Origin: Bacteroidota bacterium
GTDB taxonomy: Bacteria > Bacteroidota > Bacteroidia > Bacteroidales > VadinHA17
Assembly: GCA_029547705.1 (NCBI GenBank)
Contig: JAKPOU010000041.1
Location: 1-64,000, forward strand
Direction: 5' to 3'
DNA: 64,000 nt
Shown: positions 25,152-33,635 of the stretch, piece after piece
How positions within the stretch are numbered: the stretch's first letter is position 1
Layout: every line of letters begins with the position of its first letter
Position numbers and translations under genes: made by a program
Notes under the pieces: model-generated
What the model saw: the letters and a program-made list of their open reading frames with translations, nothing else
The model's database searches: none
Told to the model about the DNA's origin: nothing

Positions 25152-27620
25152 CTATATTCCGTCCCTGTTGAGGGCAATGGTTTTTTCGTCCGAAAAATCA
25201 TACTGCGGGTTGTGTCCTTCCAGCGGCATGATTTTCTGATGAATTGCATCTATTATCCATCCGGGCTGCGGAAAGAAATATTCTTCCATTTCGAATGCCG
25301 GTGTTATCCAGTTCCTGGATCCCACCACCACGGGGGGAGCATCCAGGTAATCAAAAGCCAGTTCCGTAATGGTCTGGGCCATATCCTTCAGAAAGGATCC
25401 CCGGGAGGAGGCATCGCTTGCAAGAACGATCTTTCCTGTCTTTTTAAGTGATTCAATTACAGGTGTATAATTGAAGGGAACGAGGGTTCTGGCATCAATT
25501 ATCTCAGCTGAAAGGCCGAATTTTTCGCTCAGTATATCTGCTGCCTTTATGGCTGTGTAGAGCGTTGCACCTATGGTCAGTATGCTGATGTCGCTTCCCG
25601 TCCTCTTGATGTCGGGTTCGCCTATGGGTATTTCGTAGTATTCTTCGGGAACACCCGGCCGGTGAAACATTTCACCGATATCATATATACCCTGGCTCTC
25701 GAAGAAGACTACCGGATCGGTTCCCTGCAGTGCGGAATTCATCAGTCCCCTGGCATCATAGGGAGTGGCCGGGAAAATAACTTTCAGGCCCGGGATATGG
25801 GCTGTCAGCGATGACCAGTCCTGGGAATGCTGTGCACCGTATTTCGAGCCGACAGACACTCTTATTACCACAGGCATTTTTAATATATTTCCGCTCATGG
25901 CCTGCCATTTCGGCAGCTGGTTAAACACTTCATCACCAGATCGTCCGAGAAAGTCGCAGTACATTATTTCGGCAATCACCCTTCCCCCGCACATTCCGTA
26001 GCCTATTGCCGTTCCTACAATCGCCCCCTCGGAAATCGGGGAGTTGAAGAGCCGGTGGTAGGGCAGGGCTTCGGTAAGTCCCCTGTAAACAGCAAATGCT
26101 CCTCCCCAGTCCCTGTTTTCCTCGCCCCATGCAACAAGTGAAGGATCTTTATAGAAACGGTCTATTATGGCTTCGAAGATCGCGTCGCGCAGCTGGAACA
26201 GTTTTGCTTTTGACACGGGTTTTCCGTCCTTGTCCAGATAATATCTTTCCTTGTTCCTGATGGATTTTACCCGGGGATTTTCATCAAGAGGTATCAGGGT
26301 TTCCGGTTTTCCTTCCTCCATTCTGTCGCGGGATTCGCCGGAAAACATCATTCGTCCGATCAGATCGGGATCGCGGTCAAGGTCAAGTCTGGGTGAAATA
26401 TCATCATCAACTGCAAGTTCAAGAATATGTGTCATCAGTGCAGATGTGTCCTCCCTTATTTCGTCGAGCACGTCCTGAGTAGTGATTCCTGAGCTTACCA
26501 GCAGACTGCCGTAAGTGATTATTGAATCCTCCTTCTGCCATAGGTCTATTTCCTCCTTTGTCCTGTAGGACGAGGCGTCCGAGGGAGAGTGTCCGCTTAT
26601 TCTGTAGGTGAGGGTGTCGAGGAGTACAGGTCCTTTCTTTTCCCGGAGTATCTGTATCTTTCGTCTGAAGGCATCTATTACTGCAAGGGGATTATAGCCG
26701 TCCACACGTTCGGCATGCATCATTTCGGGATTCACTCCTGCTCCCAGGCGGGCCAGGATTCCGAATCCCATGGTTTCCCCCATTGTCTGGCCGCCCATGC
26801 CGTAGAGATTATTCATGAAATTGAATATCAGCGGCAGTCCTCCCTGGTATTCTCCCTCCCAGAGCGTCCTGTACTGATCCATGGTGGCGAAGCATATTCC
26901 TTCCCATACGGGGCCGCATGCAGAGGATGCATCGCCTATGTTACAGACAACAATGCCCGGTTTTCTGTTGATTTTTTTGTACAATGCCGCTCCTACCGAA
27001 ATATCACCCGAACCTCCGACTATTGCGTTGTTGGGATAAATGCCGAAAGGTGTGAAGAAAGCATGCATTGATCCTCCCAGTCCTTTGTTAAAACCGTTTT
27101 CACGCGCAAAGATCTCAGCAAGGGCACCATACAGAAGAAAATGAACAGCCAGATCCCGTATTTCCCCCTGAAATCCCTTTTCCACAACTTTAAGGGCATT
27201 TCCGCCGAAATAATTCTTCATCAGTGAATAGCTGGTCTCTTCGTCAAGTTTATGAATTGCTGATAGTCCCTTTGCTATAATTTCCCCGTGGCTCCGGTGT
27301 GATCCGAAGATGAAATCATCAGTGTCAAGATGGTATGCCATTCCTACGGCTGAAGCTTCCTGCCCTATGGACAAATGTGCGGGACCCGGATGATTATAGC
27401 TTATGCCCCTGTATTCGTTCGTGGTTTTGATAAGATTGAGCATGGTTTCAAATTCCCTGATTATGACCATGTCTCTGTAAATCCTCACAAAGTCCGCAGA
27501 ACTGTAGTTTTGTTTCTCCTCCTCTATAGTCCTGGAGTACTGGTTAACCGGTATTTTTCCGAATTCAATGAATTGGGGCTTGCGGACCTCAGCCGGGATG
27601 ATGTTATGAATTTTTGGCAT
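25152..27620 (-). CDS. 2-oxoacid dehydrogenase E1, alpha and beta subunits fused
   Basis: An 822-residue thiamine-diphosphate enzyme. The alpha part (about 30-430) has the [12 protein letters not shown] loop, GSMHAFF, and the TPP-binding stretch [18 protein letters not shown]. The beta part (about 480-822) has [23 protein letters not shown] and the phosphorylation-like [18 protein letters not shown] region shared by E1 beta chains. It decarboxylates a 2-oxoacid and passes the acyl group to the E2 lipoyl arm. Pyruvate, branched-chain oxoacids, or acetoin are possible substrates. It ends 28 bases downstream of its E2, with no E3 nearby. In this island it could oxidise pyruvate or a 2-oxoacid made by aldol cleavage. 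Confidence 0.85.
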   Translation of the reverse strand: MPKIHNIIPAEVRKPQFIEFGKIPVNQYSRTIEEEKQNYSSADFVRIYRDMVIIREFETMLNLIKTTNEYRGISYNHPGPAHLSIGQEASAVGMAYHLDTDDFIFGSHRSHGEIIAKGLSAIHKLDEETSYSLMKNYFGGNALKVVEKGFQGEIRDLAVHFLLYGALAEIFARENGFNKGLGGSMHAFFTPFGIYPNNAIVGGSGDISVGAALYKKINRKPGIVVCNIGDASSACGPVWEGICFATMDQYRTLWEGEYQGGLPLIFNFMNNLYGMGGQTMGETMGFGILARLGAGVNPEMMHAERVDGYNPLAVIDAFRRKIQILREKKGPVLLDTLTYRISGHSPSDASSYRTKEEIDLWQKEDSIITYGSLLVSSGITTQDVLDEIREDTSALMTHILELAVDDDISPRLDLDRDPDLIGRMMFSGESRDRMEEGKPETLIPLDENPRVKSIRNKERYYLDKDGKPVSKAKLFQLRDAIFEAIIDRFYKDPSLVAWGEENRDWGGAFAVYRGLTEALPYHRLFNSPISEGAIVGTAIGYGMCGGRVIAEIMYCDFLGRSGDEVFNQLPKWQAMSGNILKMPVVIRVSVGSKYGAQHSQDWSSLTAHIPGLKVIFPATPYDARGLMNSALQGTDPVVFFESQGIYDIGEMFHRPGVPEEYYEIPIGEPDIKRTGSDISILTIGATLYTAIKAADILSEKFGLSAEIIDARTLVPFNYTPVIESLKKTGKIVLASDASSRGSFLKDMAQTITELAFDYLDAPPVVVGSRNWITPAFEMEEYFFPQPGWIIDAIHQKIMPLEGHNPQYDFSDEKTIALNRDGI

Positions 27621-27647
27621 TTTTCAGAGTGTTAGGGTGAATTTTCA

Positions 27648-28931
27648 TTAATATATTTCCTGTCCGGGATTGAAATTCTCTATCTGTTTCCTGATTTCCT
27701 TAAGGAAAAGAGTTGCGGGTCCCCCGTCAACCGCCCTGTGGTCATAGGTGAGGGAAAGCCCGATGTAGGGTATGAATCCGAAAATATTGTTTCCCAGGTC
27801 AGCCGGTCTGTTTATGATGGAACAAACCCCCAGTATGGCAACCTGTGGAAGGTTCAGTACCGGAGTAAACATCTCGACACCATAGCTTCCAAGGTTGGAT
27901 ACCGTAAAGGATGCCGAGGTACTCAGGATAAGTTCCGGGTTTATGTTTCCTTTCCGGCATGCTTCCGCAACTGATTTGAGCTTCTGTGCCAGATCAGTCA
28001 GCTTAAGGCTTTCCGCATTCCTTACCGAAGGAACCATCAGGCCTCTTTTTGTGTCAACAGCCATACCCAGGTGAATCCGTTTGAATTTGCGGATTGTTTC
28101 CCCCAGGAAATGGCTGTTCATTTCCGGGAATTTCTTCAGTGCCTGAACAACACACCAGCATACCATATCATTAAGCGTCAGTTCAACGGTTGTGCTGCCG
28201 GATGCGATGGCCTCCTTGTTCCTTTTTCTTTCTGCGAGCAGTTTTCTGGCATCTGCACTCATATGATGGGTAAGTTGTGCGGAATTCTGAAGCGAGTTAT
28301 ACATTGCTTTGGCAATCAGCTTTCTGACATTTGAAACTGCTTCATCTGTGTATTCCTTGTCTTCTGTATGGTCCGGGATGATGTCTCCTGTGCCGGTCAG
28401 AAGCAGTTTTTCAATGTCACTCACCATGATTCTGCTGTTCGGGCCTGATCCCCGGAGCCTGCTGTAGTCTAATCCCTTTTCCAGGGCGAGCCGCCTGGCT
28501 CTCGGAGATATCCTTAAACGGGTGTCTGCGGCTGTCTGTGAAACTGTTCCCGCCTGTATGCCTGTATTTGCCTGTATACCTGCGCCTGGCTGTATGTCCG
28601 CATCTGCCTGTATGCCTGTCCGGGTCTGTGTGCCGGTCCGCGGGCTGTCTTCCGGCCGGGAACTGCCGGGTCTGAAAGATCCCGTTTCTTCTCCTTTTTC
28701 TCCTATTACTGCAACATTGGCGAGCACAGGAACCTCATCGCCTTCATTAAAGAAAATGTCGAGCAGGATACCGTCTGCAGGAGATTCCATATCGAAGGCG
28801 GCCTTGTCCGTTTCGTAGGAAAACAGTATGTCGCCAGTTGAGACTTTGTCACCCGTTGATTTGAACCAGCGGGTTATGATGCATGTTTCAACTGACTGTC
28901 CGAGTTTTGGCATTGTTACGGGTGTAGCCAT
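27648..28931 (-). CDS. 2-oxoacid dehydrogenase E2 acyltransferase with hexapeptide-repeat linker
   Basis: A 427-residue E2. Residues 1-80 form a lipoyl domain with Lys43 in ETDKAAFDMES. A subunit-binding domain (about 140-175, RISPRARRLALEKGLD) follows a linker made of near-identical six-residue units instead of the usual Ala-Pro run. The catalytic domain (about 200-427) ends in the active-site motif DHRAVDGG. It forms the core of a complex with the fused E1 next to it and transfers the acyl group to CoA. It is the first gene of its operon, transcribed away from the GntR regulator. Confidence 0.87.
   Translation of the reverse strand: MATPVTMPKLGQSVETCIITRWFKSTGDKVSTGDILFSYETDKAAFDMESPADGILLDIFFNEGDEVPVLANVAVIGEKGEETGSFRPGSSRPEDSPRTGTQTRTGIQADADIQPGAGIQANTGIQAGTVSQTAADTRLRISPRARRLALEKGLDYSRLRGSGPNSRIMVSDIEKLLLTGTGDIIPDHTEDKEYTDEAVSNVRKLIAKAMYNSLQNSAQLTHHMSADARKLLAERKRNKEAIASGSTTVELTLNDMVCWCVVQALKKFPEMNSHFLGETIRKFKRIHLGMAVDTKRGLMVPSVRNAESLKLTDLAQKLKSVAEACRKGNINPELILSTSASFTVSNLGSYGVEMFTPVLNLPQVAILGVCSIINRPADLGNNIFGFIPYIGLSLTYDHRAVDGGPATLFLKEIRKQIENFNPGQEIY
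28533..28640 (-). repeat. 18-bp tandem repeats encoding the E2 linker
   Basis: Six degenerate 18-bp units encode hexapeptides such as RTGIQA, DADIQP, GAGIQA and NTGIQA (E2 residues 98-133). The repeat replaces the Pro/Ala-rich flexible linker usual between lipoyl and subunit-binding domains and looks like a recent expansion. Confidence 0.75.
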
Positions 28932-29118
28932 ATTTGTTGCTGCTTATTGGTTGTTGTTTAAAGATATTTCTTTATGATGACCATTAGTTTCCGTGCATTT
29001 TCCGGTTGTTGCCGGGCTTAAATATTGTCATTGAACTTGTTATGATGTGTTGAGTGAAACTTAAAAAAGATAATCGCATCTGATTAAGATTCAGAGCGTA
29101 CAAAAATAAATTAAATAG

Positions 29119-29150
29119 CTTGTATTTACAAGTGAAAAGCAATATATTTA
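29119..29150 (+). promoter_or_regulatory. Promoter and likely self-operator of the GntR gene
   Basis: CTTGTA (29119-29124), two bases, then TACAAG (29127-29132) form a perfect 14-bp inverted repeat. Its left arm contains a TTG that lies 20 bases before a TATATTTA (29143-29150), a near match to the -7 box. A repressor bound here would cover the -33 element and block transcription. It is 37 bases upstream of the regulator start and inside the region shared with the E2 gene. Confidence 0.55.
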
Positions 29151-29168
29151 CGGGAAAATGTACTTCCA

Positions 29169-29885
29169 ATGGAATTGTCTGAAAAAATACCGCAGTATAA
29201 AAGGCTTTACGAGATACTCCGCAGGCATATTATTGAAGGGGTTTACAATGAGGGAGATCTTCTTCCGTCGGAGAATGAGCTGTGCCGCCTTCATGGAGTG
29301 ACCCGGCCGACGGTAAGGCAGGCGCTGAGCAACCTTGCCAATGACGGGTATATCAGCCGGCATCAGGGTAAGGGGAGCATTGTTCATCTTCTGCCCCGTG
29401 AGATCGGCATCTTGTCGGTTGCAGGGACGACATCCGCGGTTGGTGACCGTAATCTCAAGACGAAAATTATAGTAAAACCGGTGATTGTGCCCTGGGATGA
29501 TGATTTCATGTTTCCCCTTTCGGATCTTGAAAAGGAATCGGGATGTGTAAATATGGAAAGGCTGAGGCTGCTTGATGATTCTCCCATATTTTATGACATA
29601 AGCTATATAGCCAATATCAACCTGCCCAGGATTACTTCCAGAAAGTTTGAGAACCGCTCTCTTTTCAGGATTCTGAGAGAGCATTACCGGATTGAAATCA
29701 AAGGTGGTGAGCAAAGGATCAAAGCCATTCCCGCTTCAGTGAAAACAGGCCGGTACCTGCAGCTGAAAGCAGGAGAACCGGTATTGCATCTTGAAAGAAA
29801 GATGGAAACCAGCAGTCCCGGCTTATTTCTTTATTCTTCAATCTTTTGTAATACGAAGAAATATTCTATATTCGGAAGGTTTTAG
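29169..29885 (+). CDS. GntR-family regulator with UTRA ligand domain
   Basis: A 238-residue repressor-type protein. Residues 1-75 are the winged-helix domain (PQYKRLYEILRRHIIEG, LPSENELCRLHGVTRPTVRQ, DGYISRHQGKGSIV). Residues about 90-235 are the UTRA domain, which binds a sugar phosphate or similar ligand. It lies between the divergent E2-E1 operon and the Gfo/Idh gene, so it is the likely local regulator of the sugar island. A perfect inverted repeat in its own promoter suggests autoregulation. The effector is unknown. Confidence 0.85.
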   Translation: MELSEKIPQYKRLYEILRRHIIEGVYNEGDLLPSENELCRLHGVTRPTVRQALSNLANDGYISRHQGKGSIVHLLPREIGILSVAGTTSAVGDRNLKTKIIVKPVIVPWDDDFMFPLSDLEKESGCVNMERLRLLDDSPIFYDISYIANINLPRITSRKFENRSLFRILREHYRIEIKGGEQRIKAIPASVKTGRYLQLKAGEPVLHLERKMETSSPGLFLYSSIFCNTKKYSIFGRF

Positions 29886-29926
29886 CAACTGTTTTTTTCA
29901 ATATAAATCATTAATTATAACCTGTT

Positions 29927-31252
29927 ATGGAAAATCAGAAAACAAAATGGTCCAGACGGCGCTTTATAAACACTGCACTGGCAGGGGTTGCGGGCGCGGC
30001 TGTTATTCCTCATCTTTCAGGATGCCGGGGACCGGCAGCAGCTTCGGATGAAATCCGCCTGGGTTTTATAGGACTGGGCCGGCAGGCAATGTTTCTGCTG
30101 AACGGATTCATCCAGATACCCGGCGTAAAGGTTCTTGCGGGATGTGATGTGTACGGAATCAAACGCAAACGCTTCGAGAACAGGGTTTCGGAATATTATA
30201 CGAATGCGGGTGTTAAATTCAGGATTGACAGCTATGAAAGGTATCAGGATTTGCTCGGACGCAAAGATATTGATGCCGTGATTATTGCAGTTCCTGATCA
30301 CAGTCATGCCATGATAGCCATTGCTGCATGCATTGCAGGCAAGGATGTATACCTTGAAAAACCCATGACATTTACAATCAGGGAAGGTCAGGAATTGAGG
30401 AGGATTGTCCGTGAGAACAACAGAATCCTTGGTGTGGGAAGCCAGCAGCGTTCAAGTGAGGAATTCAAGCATGCCGTCAAAATGGTCAGGGATGGTGCCA
30501 TTGGCAGCATATCAAGGGTTTACGCCTATGTCGGAGCACCGCCGGTTCCCTATGATCTTCCGGAAGAAACACTTCCTGCAGATCTCAACTGGGATCTGTG
30601 GCTTGGTCCGCTCCCGGCCTCAATTCACTATAACAGCCAGCTTAATCCTCCAATATCGCTTGATCCTCCCAAAGATGAGGAGATATGGGGTGCATGGAGA
30701 TGGTACAAGGAGATGGGAGGCGGCTTTACAACTGACTGGGGTGCCCATATGTTCGATATTGCCCAGTGGGGTCTCGGAATGGACAGAAGCGGTCCGGTAG
30801 AAATCTCCCCCATCGGTGACGGCACTGAATTCATTTCATGGAAGTATGCCAACGGGGTGATTATGACATCAGAGCCCTTTGATGAAAAACTGACAAAAGG
30901 CGTTAAGTTCATCGGGGACAAGGGCTGGATAGAAGTTGCAAGAGGCTATTACAACGCCTCGGATCCTGAACTGAATCCTCCTGCGGAAGCAACCGAGGTT
31001 GAAGGACCCTATGAAACAAGAATACCTCACCAGGTCGATTTTATAGATGCAGTTAAGAAGCGTGTTGATCCCGTCGTTCCCGTGGAAATCGGGCACAGCA
31101 GCTGTACGGTCTGTACCCTGGGGAATATTGCATGTGACCTGAAAAGGACAATTAAATGGAATCCTGACACGGAAACATTTGTTGACGACAGTGATGGTGC
31201 TGCCACAAAATTGCTGCACTATGAATACAGGAATCCCTGGAAACTGCTTTAA
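29927..31252 (+). CDS. Tat-exported Gfo/Idh/MocA-family oxidoreductase
   Basis: A 441-residue NAD(P)-binding oxidoreductase. The N-terminus has a twin-arginine motif (SRRRFINTALAG) and a hydrophobic run ending near Cys, so it is exported by Tat, possibly as a lipoprotein. The Rossmann loop is GFIGLGRQAMF, and the catalytic EKP motif is in YLEKPMTF. Exported members of this family hydrolyse or oxidise glycosides with tightly bound cofactor. It follows the GntR gene by 41 bases, so the two are probably co-transcribed, and ends at a shared terminator. The exact substrate is not predictable. Confidence 0.85.
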   Translation: MENQKTKWSRRRFINTALAGVAGAAVIPHLSGCRGPAAASDEIRLGFIGLGRQAMFLLNGFIQIPGVKVLAGCDVYGIKRKRFENRVSEYYTNAGVKFRIDSYERYQDLLGRKDIDAVIIAVPDHSHAMIAIAACIAGKDVYLEKPMTFTIREGQELRRIVRENNRILGVGSQQRSSEEFKHAVKMVRDGAIGSISRVYAYVGAPPVPYDLPEETLPADLNWDLWLGPLPASIHYNSQLNPPISLDPPKDEEIWGAWRWYKEMGGGFTTDWGAHMFDIAQWGLGMDRSGPVEISPIGDGTEFISWKYANGVIMTSEPFDEKLTKGVKFIGDKGWIEVARGYYNASDPELNPPAEATEVEGPYETRIPHQVDFIDAVKKRVDPVVPVEIGHSSCTVCTLGNIACDLKRTIKWNPDTETFVDDSDGAATKLLHYEYRNPWKLL

Positions 31253-31300
31253 AAGAACTGTGCAGGCAAAAAATTATTTGACGGTCATTCAGTCATTTGA

Positions 31301-31336
31301 AAAAAGGAGGCTGTACCCCGGTACAGCCTCCTTTTT
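31301..31336. terminator. Bidirectional terminator
   Basis: A 17-bp inverted repeat (31301-31317 with 31320-31336) has GC-rich centre and A/T-rich ends, so it works for both strands. It separates the Gfo/Idh gene from the convergent cold-shock gene. Confidence 0.9.
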
Positions 31337-31360
31337 CATTAATCAATAATAAGAGCAGGA

Positions 31361-31558
31361 TCATTCTGCTTTTCTTACCCTTACAGCAACAGGACCTTTT
31401 TCCTTCTGCTCAATTTCAAATTCAACAGCCTGGCCTGCCTCAAGATTGGTGTGAGAAGCCTCAAGTCCTGAACGGTGTACAAAAATGTCCCTGCCGTCTT
31501 CAGTTTGTATGAAGCCGTAACCCTTGACTCTGTCGTACCATTTTACAGTACCCTTCAT
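31361..31558 (-). CDS. Cold-shock-domain protein
   Basis: A 65-residue CspA-type OB-fold protein that binds single-stranded RNA. Both RNA-binding motifs are present: KGYGFI (RNP1) and DIFVHRSG (RNP2), after MKGTVKWYDR. Length is normal. It follows the RRM gene by 22 bases on the same strand, so the two RNA-binding proteins are likely expressed together. Confidence 0.93.
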   Translation of the reverse strand: MKGTVKWYDRVKGYGFIQTEDGRDIFVHRSGLEASHTNLEAGQAVEFEIEQKEKGPVAVRVRKAE

Positions 31559-31580
31559 AAAATCATATTTTTATTTCCTG

Positions 31581-31895
31581 TCAATGATTTTCTCTTCTGG
31601 AATATCCTCCACGGCGGCTATTGTCCCCGCCTCTGAAATTACTTCTTCTTTCTGGCCTTTCAATTGATTCGTTAACAATGATTTTTCTTCCATGAATTTC
31701 TGCTCCATTGAGTTCTTCAATAGCCTTTTTGGCTTCGGCTTCGTTCGGCATTTCAACGAAGCCAAATCCCTTGCTTTTTCCGGAGTATTTGTCAAAAATA
31801 ATTTTTGCGGAGGCTACTTCGCCATACTCCTCAAATTTTTCCCTAAGGTCTGCTTCAGTCATTTTGAAATTAAGACTTCCTACATAAATGTTCAT
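31581..31895 (-). CDS. RRM-domain RNA-binding protein
   Basis: A 104-residue protein with one RNA recognition motif: RNP2 IYVGSL near the start and RNP1 KGFGFVEM near residue 43. A short Arg/Gly-rich tail (SNFRGGDNSRRGGYSRR) follows. This domain pattern is common in Bacteroidota and Cyanobacteria, where members bind RNA and respond to cold or stress. An inverted repeat (31920-31934) sits 25 bases before the start. The gene precedes the cold-shock gene. Confidence 0.9.
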   Translation of the reverse strand: MNIYVGSLNFKMTEADLREKFEEYGEVASAKIIFDKYSGKSKGFGFVEMPNEAEAKKAIEELNGAEIHGRKIIVNESIERPERRSNFRGGDNSRRGGYSRRENH

Positions 31896-31919
31896 AAATT
31901 CTGTTATTAAAATAAGTAT

Positions 31920-31934
31920 TTTGACCAGGTCAAA
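31920..31934. promoter_or_regulatory. Perfect 15-bp inverted repeat upstream of RRM gene
   Basis: TTTGACC, one base, GGTCAAA. It lies 25 bases before the RRM start, probably in the leader or at the transcription start, and could be an operator or an RNA hairpin controlling the RRM-cold-shock pair. Confidence 0.45.
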
Positions 31935-32155
31935 GGTCTGATTTTTTTTCGGAAAGAAAAAATATTAGGATACAATTAGTTAAATTTTAAAACTCTTTTT
32001 TTCTGCCCCTTTTAGGTTTAAATCATCCGGCCGTTATTTGTTCCCTGTGCTGAACAGATTGTCCTGTAAGCGCCGTAAGCATAAAAGATTCCAAATATTC
32101 AGTAACAGTGACGGCCAAAATAGATTTATCCTAAATCATAAATAAAGAATATTAT

Positions 32156-32163
32156 TAACTTTG
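32156..32163 (+). promoter_or_regulatory. -7 promoter box of the bTHX gene
   Basis: TAACTTTG matches TAnnTTTG exactly. Start of transcription would be near 32170, giving a leader of about 37 bases to the ATG at 32207, and only 13 to the upstream ATG at 32183. This favours the downstream start. Confidence 0.55.
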
Positions 32164-32206
32164 CCGCAACCTCAAAAGGGGAATGAACAAATCAAATCCG
32201 ATAATT

Positions 32207-32596
32207 ATGGGAAAAGGTGACAGAAAATCAAAGAGAGGTAAAATTTTCCTTGGAACATATGGTGCCAGACGCCGGAGAAAGAAAATAAAAAATACTGATT
32301 CAGTCCAGTTGCAGTCTGTAAGGGAGAAGGATACAAGGGGAAGAAGGACTGTCAGGGGAAAAAAGACTGAGAGCGAAGCTGTAAAAACAGTGGAAGAGAC
32401 TGCTGGATTGAAAGACAGGGAAGTGTCTGAAGAAAAGGCCACCGCGGACCTGACGGCCGGCAAGGAAGAAAAATCCTCCGGGGAGGCGACAGTCCCGGAA
32501 GGGAAAACCCTTGAAGAAAAACCTGAAAAGGAAACAAAAAAAGCTGCAGCAGAAAAGAAAGCCTCTAAGAGTGAAGAATCCGGAAAGGCATCCTGA
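32207..32596 (+). CDS. bTHX-type 30S ribosomal protein with long charged tail
   Basis: From the ATG at 32207 the protein is 129 residues. Its first 30 residues (MGKGDRKSKRGKIFLGTYGA, then RRRRKK) match the small ribosomal protein THX, which stabilises the head of the 30S subunit. Bacteroidota THX proteins usually end soon after this basic motif. Here a further 100 or so residues of Lys, Glu, Ala and Thr follow (EEKATADLTAGKEEKSS and the like), predicted disordered. An in-frame ATG at 32183 would add eight residues. The tail could be disordered extension of a true ribosomal protein or a separate function. Confidence 0.75.
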   Translation: MGKGDRKSKRGKIFLGTYGARRRRKKIKNTDSVQLQSVREKDTRGRRTVRGKKTESEAVKTVEETAGLKDREVSEEKATADLTAGKEEKSSGEATVPEGKTLEEKPEKETKKAAAEKKASKSEESGKAS

Positions 32597-32720
32597 TCTG
32601 AACAACTCCCGTCACAAGAAGCTTTTTCCCTCAAAACCCGCAATCCGGTCGCATTCAAAGTCATGTTGATTTTCAGTTATCCTGCAGGCAGTACAACAAA
32701 ATTGACAAGCAAAAATTTTT

Positions 32721-33635
32721 GTGGGGAATAAAGACAATACAATATTTCTTGCCATTATTGCCTGCCTCCTGTGGTCAACGGTTTATGCGGGCATTAAAAT
32801 CGGACTGCAATATGACTCTGCCCTTCATTTCGCAGGTTTAAGATTCATTATATCGGGTCTGATGATCTTTCCCTTTACGGTAAAACCCGGATTATTCATT
32901 AAAACTCTCCGCGAAAACCGGAAAATAGTCATTTGGGTCACATTCCTGCAAACCCTGGTAAATTACATACTTTTTTATATCGGTCTTGATCTGGTTCCGG
33001 GTGCCCTCGGAGCAGTTATTGTAGGTTCCCAGCCTCTGGTGACTGCAGTTGTTGCAGCTGTAATGAGTAAGGAAGAAAAGCTTACACGCAGGAAAATAGT
33101 AACAGTGTTTTCCGGGATTGCAGGTGTTGTTTTTATCAGTGCCGGCAGACAGGCCTTTCACCTTGGAAGTGCAGTTGAAATGCTGGGAGTTGTTATGATA
33201 CTCGGGGCAAATATTGCGACTGCTGTAAGCAATGTTATGGTTTCATTTAAAAGCCGCGGATTAAATCCATTGATACTGAGCTCCACGTCCCTTTTCTCGG
33301 GAGGAATCATTATATTCCTTCTGTCAATACCCCTGGAGGGACTTCCTGACTATAGCAATATGCCTTTGCAATACTGGCTCATCCTGATCTGGCTCGGATT
33401 TGTTTCAGCCTTTGCTTTCTCACTCTGGTACAAATTACTGCAAAGGCCGCATGTGAAAGTTTCGGAAATCAATATGTGGAAATTCATTATACCTGTTGCC
33501 GGCGCTATTCTCAGCTGGGTACTTGTTCCCGGTGAAGTGCCGGAATTTCTTACGGTTGCCGGAATGGTAATCATAACACTATCTTTGCTTCTGTTCTATA
33601 AAAATGAAAATGGCTATCTTATCCGGCTGAAATGA
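32721..33635 (+). CDS. EamA/DMT-family membrane transporter
   Basis: A 304-residue protein of ten predicted membrane helices in two repeats of five, as in the drug/metabolite transporter family. It opens with hydrophobic LAIIACLLWSTVYAGIKIGL, where the LLWS motif is typical, and the second repeat begins near residue 150 (GVVMILGANIATAVSNV). The start is GTG; no suitable ATG lies upstream in frame. It ends with ATGA overlapping the LTA-synthase-like gene. The substrate is unknown; relatives export amino acids or other small metabolites. Confidence 0.8.
   Translation: MGNKDNTIFLAIIACLLWSTVYAGIKIGLQYDSALHFAGLRFIISGLMIFPFTVKPGLFIKTLRENRKIVIWVTFLQTLVNYILFYIGLDLVPGALGAVIVGSQPLVTAVVAAVMSKEEKLTRRKIVTVFSGIAGVVFISAGRQAFHLGSAVEMLGVVMILGANIATAVSNVMVSFKSRGLNPLILSSTSLFSGGIIIFLLSIPLEGLPDYSNMPLQYWLILIWLGFVSAFAFSLWYKLLQRPHVKVSEINMWKFIIPVAGAILSWVLVPGEVPEFLTVAGMVIITLSLLLFYKNENGYLIRLK

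Larger units (their letters stand above)
31896..32206. other. Intergenic region between RRM and bTHX genes
   Basis: A divergent control region of 311 bases. It contains the inverted repeat at 31920-31934 on the RRM side and a TAACTTTG box at 32156-32163 on the bTHX side. No gene is visible. Confidence 0.5.

Noticed and set aside
32155..32664. A 169-codon minus-strand frame across the bTHX gene, low-complexity Phe/Ser/Leu-rich
   Set aside because: It is the antisense reading of the Lys/Glu-rich tail and matches no protein type.
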